Assembly (NCBI GenBank): GCA_023375785.1
Contig: SZWC01000531.1
Coordinates: 92,879-129,690, forward strand
Length of the DNA: 36,812 nucleotides
Direction: 5' to 3'
Source of the DNA: Penium margaritaceum
Lineage: Eukaryota > Streptophyta > Zygnematophyceae > Desmidiales > Peniaceae
In this document: positions 20,584 to 31,669 of the stretch, in pieces
Layout of the letters: each line of letters opens with the position of its first letter
Numbering within the stretch: position 1 is the first letter of the stretch
Notes under the pieces: model-generated
Told to the model about the DNA's origin: nothing
The model's input: the letters and a program-made list of their open reading frames with translations, nothing else
Database searches by the model: none
Position numbers and translations under genes: made by a program

Positions 20584-21218
20584 ATAAGAATCTACCTGAA
20601 AGTTTCCTAGCACTGCTGCTGCTGACGGGACAAAATTGTCCAATCAAAAATCGCACTAGCACAAAGGGCGGGTGTAGAAATAGTATGGATTGAGCTAGGC
20701 AAAATGCTCAGAGTCTGAGAAGCGCAATAGCTTCAATGTTCATGAAGAAATGACAACTGAAAAGCACAAATAAAAAATACCTGCCGCGGCGCACGGCAGG
20801 TGACGCACACAGCAATGTCCGTTTGTCCTGAAACTGGCCCAAAATCACTGTTTTGGCCGGAACTCTTCGCACATGCTTCCAAGCGCGATATCGTCTAAAC
20901 CTACGGATGCAAAATCTCAAGTCAGATACTACGACTGGTCACATGCACAAGTCCAGCATCAATCAGTGGAAACATATGAAAAACATGCAAATCTGGCTCA
21001 AGAGCCACTCCACTGAGAAAACTCTAGCGGCTACAGAAAAACTGCAGAGGACCCCATCAACTACTCGTGACATTGTGGCAGCTGCTGTTTGGTAGAGCCA
21101 CCACCCGTCTGTGCTCTGGCGCTAGCTAGGTCCGTATCAGGGATAGGCACGAGGATGGACATGGCCAAGTGGTTACAGTAAGCTGTACAGATGGACGCAG
21201 AGGACTCACATCACAGCA
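20584..21218 (-). repeat. Copia A 5' LTR
   Basis: Partner of 15321-15958. On minus it begins TGCTGTGATGTGAGTCC at 21218. The copies are strongly diverged, indicating an old insertion. Confidence 0.82.
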
Positions 21219-21763
21219 TCAGCATCATCGTACGCCAGAGGGATCATGCACTACTGCACATGAACCGAGTGTAATTATGGCGCATGTTGTGTCCAGTCAG
21301 GATATGTTTGAGAAATCAGATCCTTTGATTAGCATAACTTGCTTGCTTTCTCTCTAGTACAGAATGGAGCAATACATGGTATTATGCATGGACCCACATA
21401 TGCTCGTACTTGATGTAGTTGATAGTTCTCAGTCATGTATGCTTTGTTCATGTTCTTGCATTGCGTGCTCGGGTTGCTGATCCTACGGGGCCACATGTTC
21501 GGATTATTTAGGCATGTGAGAAACGGCCATTGAATCTCTGCCAACCAGTTTGGTTCAATCATGAGATGGTGTCCGGGCCCCACACAATGCCTTTGCATAG
21601 GTGGCCCGGTCAACCAATGTATATTATTTTGCTAGTCCATTACTCAAACCCATAACTCTTGTGATCCTTATGCACGTCTCAAAGTGTGATTGCTCCATTC
21701 CATTGCGCACGTGCTCCTCCCTTCTGCTCACATATTCTAGATGAAAAAACCACTAGTAAATAC
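21219..21763. other. Spacer, possibly containing the 5' LTR of copia element C
   Basis: No coding motif is seen. Because a primer-binding site follows at 21764, part of this stretch should be an LTR. No second copy exists in the window, so its limits cannot be drawn. Confidence 0.4.
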
Positions 21764-21775
21764 CAGTATCAGAGC
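21764..21775 (+). promoter_or_regulatory. Primer-binding site of copia element C
   Basis: CAGTATCAGAGC matches the tRNA-iMet complement TGGTATCAGAGC at 10 of 12 positions, followed by AGGG. Confidence 0.6.
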
Positions 21776-21882
21776 AGGGAGGCTGAAGCTTCTCGACACA
21801 TTGGAGGGAGAACCTGCCACTTATGATCCTGGCCGCATCTAGACCCACAACCACCGCTTATTTCACAGCAGGAGCAGTAGCA

Positions 21883-22630
21883 GCACCAGTTGTTCCACCC
21901 ATGCATGTGCCACAGCAGTTGTTGCCACCACAGCTATAGCAGTGGCTGCCCGTAAAATCTAAGGTGCTTTTGCACCCACAAATTTGCTCCATCAGTCGTG
22001 GCCGTCAGTATGATAGCAGCGGCCGCCCCCTCAGCTATAGGTGCTTATGCACCTGCACATTTGCTCCAGTAGCCGCGGGCACTATAATCGCAGCAATGGC
22101 CACCTGCTCAGTTGCGTGTGTGTGTGCCTTGCACATGTGCCACGGTAGGCACAGCCACCGCAATTGCAGCGAATCTCCCGGCCTATGGTGCATCTCCACT
22201 AGCGAATGTGCGCTAGCAGCCGCAGCCAACGTAACAACAGCGGCAGCAGCCCTAGCATCCAAAGATGAATCTGCACCATCGTGCGTGCCATGGCAGCCAC
22301 AAACACCGCAACAGGAGCAGCATCAGCGACCGCAGCCCACGGTGCATCTGCACCCATGCACTCGCTGTAGTAGCTGCATTCACAGCAATAGCAGCAGCGG
22401 CTGCTTTCCAGCCTAAGTTGCGGCAACACTGGCGGACGTACTATAGCAGCCGCAGTCACCACAGTAGAGGAAGCAGCTGCCTATGCAGTCTAAGGTACAC
22501 CTTCACTCTTGAACATGATCTAGCAGCTGCTGCAGCAGCACCATCAGGTGCTCAAGTAGCCCCAAGGGCCTCTCCACCCATGACCGTACTCTGGCAGCAG
22601 CAGCACCATTGGAAGCAGACGTAGTCATAG
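21883..22630 (+). repeat. Degenerate ~76-bp tandem array, about ten units
   Basis: The unit marker AGGTGC(N)TNTGCACC-like recurs at about 21883, 21962, 22039, 22115, 22186, 22262, 22340, 22415, 22492 and 22564, a spacing of 71-79 bases. Each unit has a second half rich in GCAGC/CAGCAG. The spacing is not a multiple of three, so the array does not encode a simple protein repeat. CAG-rich sequence continues at lower order to about 23000. Confidence 0.75.
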
Positions 22631-23649
22631 CTTTTGTAGTTTTAGGAGCAGCATCTAATTCTGCCTCGTCCACACCTTCTGACTTTCTATTTGTCTTGAA
22701 GGTGATGGTAGTCTCCAGTGAGGCTCTTGCCTCCATCTTTGTTGCAGCTGCTCATGCGGCTTGTGCACCCGTCATCATTGCTACTAGCAGAGCCATTGAG
22801 ACCTTGACCACAGCTGTTGTCGACCAAGGTCCCCTTGTTGCAGTAGCAAACCATGTGATCATCCAGGTGGCTTATGTATCAAATGTCGTAACATCAGCGG
22901 CAGCAGTAGTAGCCACCACTCCATCTAGCGCTGTCACCTCCATCCAAATGTCCACGACACAAGCGGAATCAGCCTCATCGGCATCAACGACTAGTCACCA
23001 CATTGTCATCCTCGTCTCCATGCAAGCAGCAGTCTCTACCCTTTTGGATGTTGCCAATTCTGGCCTGGCTTGTATGCTTGTCTCTATGGCCTCCATTGTG
23101 GCGGTGATTGCAGTGTTAGCTGTTGCAGCTCTTCCTCTCCTCTTCTCCCTTTGCCGCTGGGCCTGGTGAGTGTACCTCTCTGCCCTCTGCCCTCTTCTCT
23201 GTCTCAGCATGGTTGTGCGTCCAGGTCTGTCGGCTTGTCGCACAGCCTTGATCTCACACAATCGTTTCCCCCTGTTTTCTTATGCCCACTTGGGTGGGGG
23301 GAAATCTACCAAATCTTTCTTGGTAGAGTGGTATCATTGTCCCCATGACAGTTGCCAGTTGCCCGATGATACTTTGCAACCTGAGCTGCAGCACGAACAC
23401 ACTGCACTCCAACAGGCACTCACTGCATAATGCATAGCTGAAGAGCGACCATGTCATGAGCAGGGTGATGATGATACCTTTGCAGATAAAATTGCTGACC
23501 TAGTTCTAAACCGCCTCTAGCCTACCAGCACTCCATTCCAACTGCATCCACCGCCGCTGACGTCGCTACTGCCTTTCCCACCAGTCCCGCTTCCTCATCC
23601 ACTACCTCTGGCTCTAACCAATCTCATCCCGTTGTAGCAGCAGCCGCAG
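22631..23649 (+). other. Leader region of element C, no recognised domain
   Basis: A 186-codon ORF (22609-23169) is Ala/Val/Ser-rich and hydrophobic, a by-product of the GCA/GTC-rich composition. Its translation matches no family I know. 23170-23649 has only short ORFs. Confidence 0.4.
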
Positions 23650-24663
23650 CCAGCGTAGCAGTAGCCAAAGCACTTGCTCAGCCTATAGAGCTTCAACGTG
23701 ACTTTGACAATTTGCCACCACACTTTACCTCCAACCTCTCCTTCTCTTCTTGGTAGGTCCGCTTTTGTGCCTGGATACAAGAGGAGAACCTTTGGACATA
23801 CTACAATGAACCTAATCACTCTGTCGTCCCCTCGTTTTTCACTGTCAGGTCAGATTCCACTCGCGCTATTCTTGCCCTCATGGCAGAGACCCTGGCCAGA
23901 CAATCTCACTAATGTGATTGGTTCATGTAACGGAAACACAGCTCGTTGCGTGCCAGCCGGCACCTATGATTTCATGAAGCATTGCAACACTGTGACCGGT
24001 CATGCTGCCCAGAGCGTCCTGACCTGCTAGTTCAAAAAATTGTGCACGCATGGTGATGAGACTATTGATGCCTACTGGGCTCGAAGTCTCAAGCTGTTGT
24101 GTGATTTGGACATAGCTGCACCTAGGCAGCTCCAAGATCTCCTCTCCATCATCAACGGCCCCATCCCCGAACTGTGTGGCATCTTTAGTGAGGTTGAGGC
24201 TACTGAGCTCAAGAATCTGGCCGTTGAGCCCATCCCATACAATTCCTTGCCGGGAATGGGTGCCCTATGGGATTTTATTGCACACCGCCTCACCAATTGG
24301 TGGAGCGCGCTGCACAACAAGAGCATTCATTGCACTCTTATAGCTACATCCACCACTTCTCTCCCCTCCTCTTCAGTGGTGGTGTCATCATCACACATCT
24401 CACTTTCATCCACTTCCTATTCCTCCATGTCTACCTCCTCCCTCATCACTCAGGGGGCGGAGAGGAGCCGAGGAAAGAGCAAAGGTGGATGTTCTGGTAG
24501 TGGGTTGGATGGTGTAAAAGGCGGGGATGAAAAAGGGAAAGGTTTCAATGGCTCCTCCTCCTCTGCCTCCTTGCTTGGCACTGTGTTGTTTTGGAATTAT
24601 AGAACCACCGGACACTCTACTCTGAAGTACTATGCGTTCGTAGACGATTCCCATCTCGCTTAG
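23650..24663 (+). pseudogene. Element C gag-like region with dead zinc knuckle
   Basis: The reading passes from AWIQEENLWTYYNE through LMAETLARQS, then in another frame DNLTNVIGSCNG, and into the 207-codon segment 24040-24663. That segment has GDETIDAYWARSLKLL and LLSIINGPIPELCGIF, typical of retroelement gag helices. The C-terminus is basic and Gly/Ser-rich and ends in a CCHC knuckle whose three cysteines are replaced (F, Y, Y at 24589, 24598, 24628) while the His at 24613 and all spacings are kept. Frameshifts and stops make it non-functional. Confidence 0.65.
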
Positions 24664-25179
24664 CCATGCAAGTACACTGGGCACGCACCTCAGGTAGCAG
24701 TGCTACTGCAGCCTTTTCCTCCACCTCTACTGGCACCTCTGGTTGCACCACTCCCACCACCATGGATGCAGCAGTGTAAAGCATTACTGCAGCCTCCTAT
24801 CCGGCGCCTTATCCCTGGGGTGGCCTCCGGCACTTCGTGGTCCTGCCTTCTACATTCCCCTTTGTGGACCCTACACTCCACCAGTGTGGGTCTCGCTGAG
24901 CTCCTCCCATTGGTGCCAGATTCGGACTTCGGTGTCACATCCAACCCGCCTAAGGACGACCGTCAGTTGGATTCTGTGCTCACCCATCTTGTTCGTCAGC
25001 GTCATGTTTGTGATCAGGGAGGTGAGACTGTGCATACATGTCTGGAGTCCCTTGTATCTGAGTCTGAAAGGACTCTCCATGGTTCGTCCTCTGGTGGAGT
25101 TCAGGGGTGTTTGCCTGTGGATGTTCTGTGGGCTGAGGGTTGGCATTCTCTTCATCTGCCTTATTGGTTTTCTGGTTGT
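24664..25179 (+). other. Element C sequence left of the copia B insertion
   Basis: A 161-codon ORF (24700-25185) runs up to the left LTR of copia B. Its position after gag suggests the start of the protease region, but I cannot see the DSG active-site motif, and another frame overlaps fully. Confidence 0.35.
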
Positions 25180-25744
25180 TGCTAATTTCTTGCATTTATT
25201 CTTCCTCACAGCCACCTTGTGGCTGTGAGTGCACAGTGCTTGTCAGCTCAGAGAGTGAAGACAATGCACCATGAATGCGGCATCCTAGCAGCACACCTTG
25301 GCGCCACCTCAACTTTTCCCGTTGTACGTTTGTTTCCCTCCTGACCACAAGACCCTTAGGCGAAAATATGGAATTAACATGTGAGTACTGGAACCATAAT
25401 TCTCTAGGAAACCTAGACTAGTCTGTCTAACCAGGAGTGGGTAGGCATGTTCTAGGTCTGCTTGCACGTTTATTTTCTCGAACTGCAACAGGGGCATTTT
25501 TTAACTCAGAAAACCCCTTTTTTAGACCCGCGACGGCTAAGCTCTCGATCGTGAGCACCGGCCGGCAAGCGAGGCTTGCCGGCCGCTAGGTGAAGCTTGA
25601 GTAGCAAGCCTCACCCGTAAGAGGGTTGTGGCAACTTACTCTGACATGCGTACTACTTAGGGATCCACCATGGTGTTTTAGCTCTAGAACACTCTAACAT
25701 CCACTTTGTGACCTGGAACAAGTTGTGTTGTTTTTCAATTCTCA
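25180..25744 (+). repeat. Copia B 5' LTR (565 bp)
   Basis: Starts TGCTAATTTCTTGC and ends ATTCTCA, next to the primer site. It contains two perfect hairpins, 25207-25227 (9-bp stem, CTT loop) and 25559-25585 (12-bp GC-rich stem CGGCCGGCAAGC, GAG loop). Confidence 0.9.
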
Positions 25745-25756
25745 TGGTATCAGAGC
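25745..25756 (+). promoter_or_regulatory. Copia B primer-binding site
   Basis: Perfect TGGTATCAGAGC, complementary to the initiator-Met tRNA 3' end, with no gap after the LTR. Confidence 0.93.
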
Positions 25757-26222
25757 AGTTTTGCGGGCCTGAGGAGGAGCAGAAAAAGTTGTGATGTGCA
25801 AAAAGAGAAGAGGCCAGTGATGTGTGCCCGAAAGACAAAGGAATGAGGGGCCGTTGGTGATGCCATAGGCCTGCTCACAGCAGCGACCGGCCGCAGGGAC
25901 ACCTCATGAGGTTTTCCAGGCATACGGGAAGGTCTAGGAGCAGTGCTGTGAGGATGTGGGACGGGTGAAGCAACCTCTCCTCCACCACCACCTCAAGGGC
26001 CAACCCAACAGGGCGTGGGCACCATGTTGGGGATGGGTCAAGGGCAGGGAGGGGTGGAGAGGGTGTCTTGCAAGGCCTCAACCATTTCTAAAGCGTTATC
26101 CATATCCTGAGAACTGGGCACAAAGTGGCCCCGCCGAATTGCTACCAAATTTTCTTCGACAACAGGACGTCTCTCTCACCTAACCCTGTGTTCTTGAGGT
26201 CCTTTTTTAGCCCAAAAAAAGG

Positions 26223-27150
26223 ATGCCGATCATTGAAGGTGGTGTTGGGGGCGGGGCAGAGGATGGAGAGGAAAAAACGGTCACCAACCCAACGGTCGTT
26301 GCCTTAATGGTAGAGACCATGGCACCCCTTGGCTTAGGCCAGAAAGAACTTTCCCCATCACAGTTGGGAATGTGGGACATTTTAGTGTGGGATAATCTTT
26401 TCCCCTACTTGGCAGCCGAGTATGTGCTTGAGGAATACTACCTGCAACCACCGCAATACACTGCAAGTGCTCAAGTGTTTTTACGCACCTACAATGCTAT
26501 GAGATGAGAACTGCCAGACGCTCAGTCTCTCGCTCCACGTGAGTATTGCTTTGAAGGACGTGGTTAGGAACAAACTGATTCTTGTATTGGTGATCCATGT
26601 GCCTACATGGCGTGGCGGCACCTTGCCATCTTCCAGGAGGAGCAGGGCATGACATTGGACGTGACCCTACAAGACTAGCTGTGAAACCTTTTCCTGGAGC
26701 TCCAGTCGCCAAGATTTGGGATGAGGCAATGAAAATTCACCGATGTCTCTTGGGCCTTGGCGCATCGTGCTCGATCTTGGAATGGCTCGAAATCATGTTG
26801 TTGCACCTAGGTGAGAAGTACAAGGAGTTTTGGCAAGCATTTTTTTGCCACTACCAGGTGGATTTTATCGAGCACGTTGATCTTGCTGTCATTTTCATCC
26901 AGCTACGGCTATGCAGAAATCCTCAAGGGTGAAGCACGCGATGAGACAAGCACAAAATTACCAGCTTACGTGCACCGCAGCACCTTGGCTGCTGCAGCTG
27001 CCTCCACAAATATGATGTATGCTCAGGGGAGGGGTGCTGGTGGAAGAGGGAGAGGTGCCACTGGTAGTGACGGTGGTGGATGCGGGGGTGGTCGTAGATT
27101 GCAGAGGTAAAGTTTCCGCAACCAGTCAGGGCACTTTTGATGTCGGTGCC
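26223..27150 (+). pseudogene. Copia B gag
   Basis: Pieces in different frames: 26223-26507 (DILVWDNLFPYLAAEYVLEE), 26597-26932 (VAKIWDEAMKIHRCL, FWQAFFCHYQ) and the end of 26811-27110 (YAEILKGEARDETSTK, then a GRGAGGRGRG nucleic-acid-binding tail). A ruined CCHC knuckle follows (RNQSGHF, stop, CRC) near 27115-27150. Downstream, 27190-27270 is a CAG-repeat-rich linker before the protease. The ATG at 26223 is a plausible start but not proven. Confidence 0.7.
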
Positions 27151-27198
27151 CTACACTGCAGTGATAGATGATTGAGAGGCAACAGCCGTTCCGGCATC

Positions 27199-27229
<31 letters not shown>

Positions 27230-27649
27230 TCAGCAACAACACAAGCATCAGAGGCAGCAGCAGCATTCCACAGCAGGGGCAGCAGCAACCTTACTACCCC
27301 ACTAGGCCCTGCGGCAATGCCACGTCTCCAGGATCACAAGCTCCCTCACCCTTTGGCGCTGTGACATTTGGTCCACCGCAGCTGGAAGCATCATCTTTGG
27401 TTACTTCCCTCGTTTGGGCCCCCACTATGTCGCACGGGCTGTAACCTTGCCTGCGTCCGTCCTTGCGTGGACACACCGTGTGTATATAGAGCTTCCTGAG
27501 GCACAGAAGCTGCTTTTCCATCCTCCCGGTTTTATCCGGAAAGCACCATATTGCCTTAACCTTCCAAGACAACCATCATGCCACAGACAATTTCCATGCC
27601 ACAGTAATAAGGTCAAAGGCTAGGGCAGACACATATCACCACGTTCCAC

Positions 27650-27950
27650 TCCCTTCCTATGCATGAATGGTTATTTGACACTGAAACGTTGCATCACATG
27701 TAACTGCGTCGTCAGTTGTTTGTCGCCTTGCATGCTTTACATGATGTGGAGGGAGTGCGGATGGGATCGGGTGAGATTTTAGCGGTTGAGGACGCGGAAA
27801 CAGTTGCATTGCAAGCACCACGTGGATTTCTATGGTTCACTGCAGTGCTGTATATCCCGCGGCTGAAAGTGATTTTTTTTTTTTTCTGGAGGGAAATTGA
27901 ACTGACAGGTCAACATGTCCACATTGACGCAGAGGCAGCGGTGCATGCTT
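27650..27950 (+). pseudogene. Copia B aspartic protease
   Basis: WLFDTETLHHM at 27668-27700 is the copia protease active-site motif with Glu where Gly is invariant (DTG to DTE), so it would be inactive. After one stop the same frame continues with ALHDVEGVRMGSGEILAVED and VLYIPRLK, the usual end of the domain. A run of T at 27871-27883 then breaks the frame. Confidence 0.82.
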
Positions 27951-27954
27951 TATG

Positions 27955-28710
27955 ATGTGACTGTTGCCCTACTTGCTGACGGGCCTTTGCGTGCTGACAT
28001 GCTTTACCACCTGATCCTCTTTCCCCTTGTACAGACACATTTGAATCTGCCCCAGGTACACACATTGATTGTTACAGACTCACTACACACGGATCTCATT
28101 CACCGGAGTCTGTTGCACATCAACGCTGAAACTGTGACAGACATGGTGAAGCACAGCACAGCTCTTAGTCTTCAACCCACAAATTTTCCGCATGGTTTCA
28201 AACCTGGTACATGTCTTGACTGCCAAGAGGGGAAGTCTCATAGGCAGATACCTTCACGGTCTGAGAGTGAGAGTGGGATTCCACTAGCCTTGGCGCATGC
28301 TGACCTGACGGAATCCATGCCCACGCCGTCAGTGCAGTATGGCTCCGAATATGTGCTTACACTGGCAGATGACTACAGCAGAGTCCGCTGGGCATTTCTG
28401 TTTAAATCCAAGGCAGATTCTCACTAAGAAATCCTTGATTGAATGCATCTTGCTGAGCGTCATACCAACTGCGAACTGCAGAATTCATGAAAGGAAAGAG
28501 GGGGGGAATTTCTTGGACCACTAACAGCGAAGCTGAAGGCAGAGAGTATTGAACACCAATTTACTGCACCCTACACTCCCCAAAAAAATGGGGTAGCAGA
28601 ACGGTGGCACCGTACACTGGGGGATGCACTGCGTACCCTGCTAACAGAGTTGGGGCTGTTGTTTGGGTTCTGGGAAGAGGCAGTCGAGTACATGAGGTGG
28701 GTCTAAAACC
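27955..28710 (+). pseudogene. Copia B GAG-pre-integrase and integrase
   Basis: HRSLLHINAET and TCLDCQEGKSHRQ form an intact-looking H-H-C-C zinc region. The core follows with LAHADLTESMP (first Asp) and YVLTLADDYSRVRW. The second Asp motif is disturbed (KGKRGGEFLG where TDNGGEF is usual). The third block, YTPQKNGVAER with the catalytic Glu, is well kept near 28572-28604 and is followed by WHRTLGDALRTLL. At least two frameshifts and a stop split the domain. Confidence 0.87.
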
Positions 28711-28799
28711 GATATCCACAGTGACCGTTCCCAAGATAGTGACACCATGGGAGTGGTGATTCAAGAGTAAGGCCAGGTAGTTGAAGGAAAAGGCCAACC

Positions 28800-29220
28800 T
28801 ATAGTGAGCTCAGGTATGAGGAACCATGGGCTGCGTGTGATTTGCACTGGTACAATGTGAGACCAAACCAAGTCTACAAGGCCAATGGTGTGTCTTTGTT
28901 TTTGTGTCTCATGCTTCAAAGGTGTGGCGGTTTTGGGACCCCACAAACCATCACTTTCTCAAGAGTCCGGATGCATCATTTCTAGAGAACATGCCATACA
29001 AAGAGTTTTTCACTCGTCCGCGTGCTCCGTATATGCCACCACCTGAGCACCATCCAGAGTATGTGAGTGTGTCAGCGCCCATTCCCGTTTTCGTACTGGG
29101 AATGAGTGCGGACACACTCACATACACTGGATGGCTCTTGCGATCATCCAGAGAGACCCGTGGAGCATGCGCAAGAGGCATCCACTGGCACATCTATGCC
29201 AGAGGACACTTCTAACTGCT
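28800..29220 (+). pseudogene. Copia B integrase C-terminal linker
   Basis: VSHASKVWRFWDPTNHH, then SPDASFLEN, then a proline-rich stretch correspond to the segment between the integrase core and RT in copia polyproteins (the region with the FWDP-like and DVxFxE-like motifs). It is in a separate frame from the core. Confidence 0.6.
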
Positions 29221-29439
29221 AATCATGCGAGCACCACCAACTCCGGTGCTACACCCTCGTCCCCAGGCTTGGTTCCTATGAGCATGCATGCTGACAACGA
29301 GGTCATTTCACCCCCTGAGCCAGTGTTTCCTTCACTACACACACTGCTGCGGGTGGACTACAGGCAGTTCTTTCACACTCTTGGGATTCGTGAGAGGGGC
29401 ATCCGATTGACTTAACCACTGGCCTTCTCAGAAGTAACA

Positions 29440-30330
29440 GGTGTCGTGATGTAGCCAAATGGAGAAAGGCCACGGCTGCTGAACTGAATGCTCTCCTAGA
29501 ATATGGGGTGTACAGATTGGTTCCCTTGCCGTCCACACGCAAAGCCATTGATGTCATGCGGGTGCACAAACTGAAATGGAATCTGGCTGGGTTGATAGAG
29601 AAATACAAAGCACACTTGGTGGCCAAAGGATTTCAGCAAATACTGGTACAGGATTACACTCACATGTATGTGCCCATCGGGTAATATGCCACCAATCGTG
29701 TGCTGCTAGCTGTTGCTGCGCACAAGGATTGGGACATACACCACTTGGATGTCAAAGGCGCATTCCATAAATGGTCCGCTTGAGGAGGATTTGTATGTGA
29801 AACAACCGGATGAGTTTGAGGATAGTACAGATGGAGTCCGGATTCTGCTAAAAGCCCTATACGATCTAGAACAGGCACCAAGGTGCTGGAACAAGGAGAT
29901 TAGGCACATTCTGGAACACGGAGGGTTCATCAAGAGTCTCTGTGGCCGGTTTTTTTTCTTATGTTGGGAGGATGTTCATCCCGTTACCCTATTGGTCTAC
30001 ATGGATGACCTGCTCATTGCACGCACAAAAGCACTTCTCATGTCGCACTATAGGATGAAGGACTTGGGAGGACCATACAAAATTCTGGGTATGACCATCA
30101 GACGAGCCACAATTGCACGCACACCCACTGTGCATGAAGGGTGATTCATTGCACATCTAACTACATGCTTTCAGCATCTTGTGCAGCATCTCCCCCCACA
30201 TCAGTCCCCCATGAGCCCTGACATTTATGCTAATCTCTTGGATGTACGAACCACAGACTGCAGACCTGATAGAGACCCCAACTTGTGGTGATAGATCACT
30301 GGCAGCCTATCCTACTTAGCTTTCACAACA
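29440..30330 (+). pseudogene. Copia B reverse transcriptase with YMDD motif
   Basis: N-terminal landmarks are AKWRKATAAELNAL, YKAHLVAKGFQQ and WDIHHLDVKGAF (the copia RT1 block). After a frameshift the segment 29713-30144 continues with GPLEEDLYVKQPDEF, LYDLEQAPRCWN and LLVYMDDLLIA. YMDD lies at 29998-30009 and holds two catalytic aspartates (YVDD is commoner in copia). MKDLGGPYKILGMTI follows. One stop interrupts the N-terminal part near 29680. Confidence 0.92.
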
Positions 30331-30333
30331 CGC

Positions 30334-30912
30334 TTGGAAATCACCTACGCAGTCAATGTATTGGCCCAATTCGGTCGGCAACCACAAAGCACGCATCACA
30401 AGGCCTTGCGTAAGCTGTTGCATTATGTGTTGGACACGGCTGACTCTGGTCTTGTGTTTGCTCCGGCGCCTTGTCCACTGCTTGACAGGTACTGCGACAT
30501 TGATTATGCTAGTGATCATGTGGCTCGCAGCCGTGAGGGTTATGTCTTCTGTTTGTGGGGTGCTAATGTATGATGGCGTAATACAAAGTCATGTGTAGCA
30601 CGCAGTGTCGCTGAAGCTGAATGCATGGCACTGGGAGAGGCATCTTGTGAAGGCATTTGGCAGGGGTGTCTCCTTGAAGATCTGGATCTGTCTGTACCTG
30701 CCATATCATTGCATAGTGACTGCTCTGCCGCACGTTACATTGCTTCCAATGATGGTGTGCTGCATCTACGCACCAAGCACGTTATTGCCAAACATCATTT
30801 TGTGCGTGAGGATGTTGGTGCTGGTGTTTTCCAAGTTTGTGCCATTGGCAGGTATGTACAGCTGGCGGATTTTCTCATCAAAGCACTTTCCTCTACATCA
30901 CTCCACTTCTAA
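30334..30912 (+). pseudogene. Copia B RT connection and RNase H
   Basis: TRLEITYAVNVLAQF and LRKLLHYVLDTADSG are the connection. RNase H landmarks follow: RYCDIDYASD, SVAEAECMALGEAS, LHSDCSAARYIA and KHVIAKHHFVRE. A single TGA at 30571-30576 interrupts one continuous frame. The domain ends at QLADFLIKAL, a few dozen bases before the purine tract. Confidence 0.9.
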
Positions 30913-30950
30913 TGACGTCAACTCGGTTGCTTTCCTGCTGCCCTCACGTC

Positions 30951-30960
30951 CAAAGGGGCA
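30951..30960 (+). promoter_or_regulatory. Copia B polypurine tract
   Basis: CAAAGGGGCA directly precedes the TGTTAATTTC start of the right LTR. Confidence 0.7.
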
Positions 30961-31504
30961 TGTTAATTTCTTATGAATTTTCTTCCATCCACCTTGTGGC
31001 TTGGAGTGCACAGAGCTTGCCGACTCAGAGAGGGGAGAAAACACATCATGATCGCTGCATCCTAGCAGCCCACCTTGGTGCCACGTGCACTTCTACCATT
31101 GCGTGTTTGTCTCCCTCCTGACCACAAGCCTCTTAGGCGTCAGTGTGGAATTAATATGTGACTACCGGACCCATAATGTTTTAGGAGACCTAGAACAGCC
31201 TTTTTAACCAGGAGTGGGCATGCCTATTCTAGGTCTGCTTGCACGTTTTGTTTCTCGAACTGCAACAATGGTTTTTTTGCGTCCGGAAAACCCCTCTTTG
31301 GGATGTGCAAGGGCTAAGCCCTCAATTGCGAGTGCTGGCCGGAGAGCAAGGCTGACCTGCGGCTGGGTGATGCTCGAGTAGCAAGCCTCACCCTTAAGAG
31401 GGGAAAATTATACCTTTTCAGGGTTCTGTCATGGTTTTTTGGCTCTAGCATGATCTAACGTCCACCGTTTGCACTGAAACAAGTTGTGTTGGATTCATTC
31501 TCCA
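30961..31504 (+). repeat. Copia B 3' LTR (~544 bp)
   Basis: Starts TGTTAATTTCTT and ends near ATTCTCCA. It aligns with 25180-25744; shared blocks include CCTCCTGACCACAAG, AACCAGGAGTGGG and GAGTAGCAAGCCTCACCC. Both hairpins of the left LTR are degraded here. Confidence 0.88.
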
Positions 31505-31669
31505 ATCTTAACTTGTGGTCAGTGGCTTCTTTTACGCTCAGCTACCGTTGCTGTGAGTCGTATCCCTGTATTTGTACATGTGTCATGTGCCATCTGTCCT
31601 TCACGCTCAGCTACCGTGGCTTCTAGATACTGGACTCTTTGGTGTTTTCTGTCTTTTTTTTTGTTCTCG

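Larger units (their letters stand above)
15321..21218 (-). mobile_element. Copia element A: degenerate Ty1-copia LTR retrotransposon
   Basis: Two diverged LTRs of about 637 bp enclose, on the minus strand, gag (19846 down to 18200), protease, GAG-pre-integrase and integrase, then reverse transcriptase remnant and RNase H. This is the copia order, with integrase before RT. A purine tract abuts the 3' LTR. Multiple in-frame stops and frameshifts, plus deletion of the integrase C-terminus and the catalytic half of RT, make it dead. Possible imperfect target duplication: ACAGC at 15316-15320 versus TCAGC at 21219-21223. No standard primer site was found beside the 5' LTR. Confidence 0.88.
25180..31504 (+). 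mobile_element. Copia element B: Ty1-copia retrotransposon, full length but degenerate
   Basis: The left LTR (25180-25744) is followed at once by a perfect tRNA-iMet primer site. Then come gag, protease, pre-integrase, integrase, RT with YMDD, RNase H, a purine tract and the right LTR (30961-31504). The domain order is that of Ty1-copia. Stops and frameshifts occur in nearly every domain and the LTRs are clearly diverged, so it is an old, inactive copy. It appears inserted into element C. It retains the 1.4 kb of integrase-RT sequence that copia A has lost. Confidence 0.93.

Noticed and set aside
21883..22630. Regularly spaced repeats considered as a CRISPR array
   Set aside because: The units are contiguous and degenerate without unique spacers, and the DNA is eukaryotic.
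22609..23169. 186-codon hydrophobic ORF that could be taken for a membrane protein
   Set aside because: Ala/Val/Ser richness follows from GCA/GTC-rich sequence next to the 76-bp array; no family features are seen and it lies in a retroelement leader.
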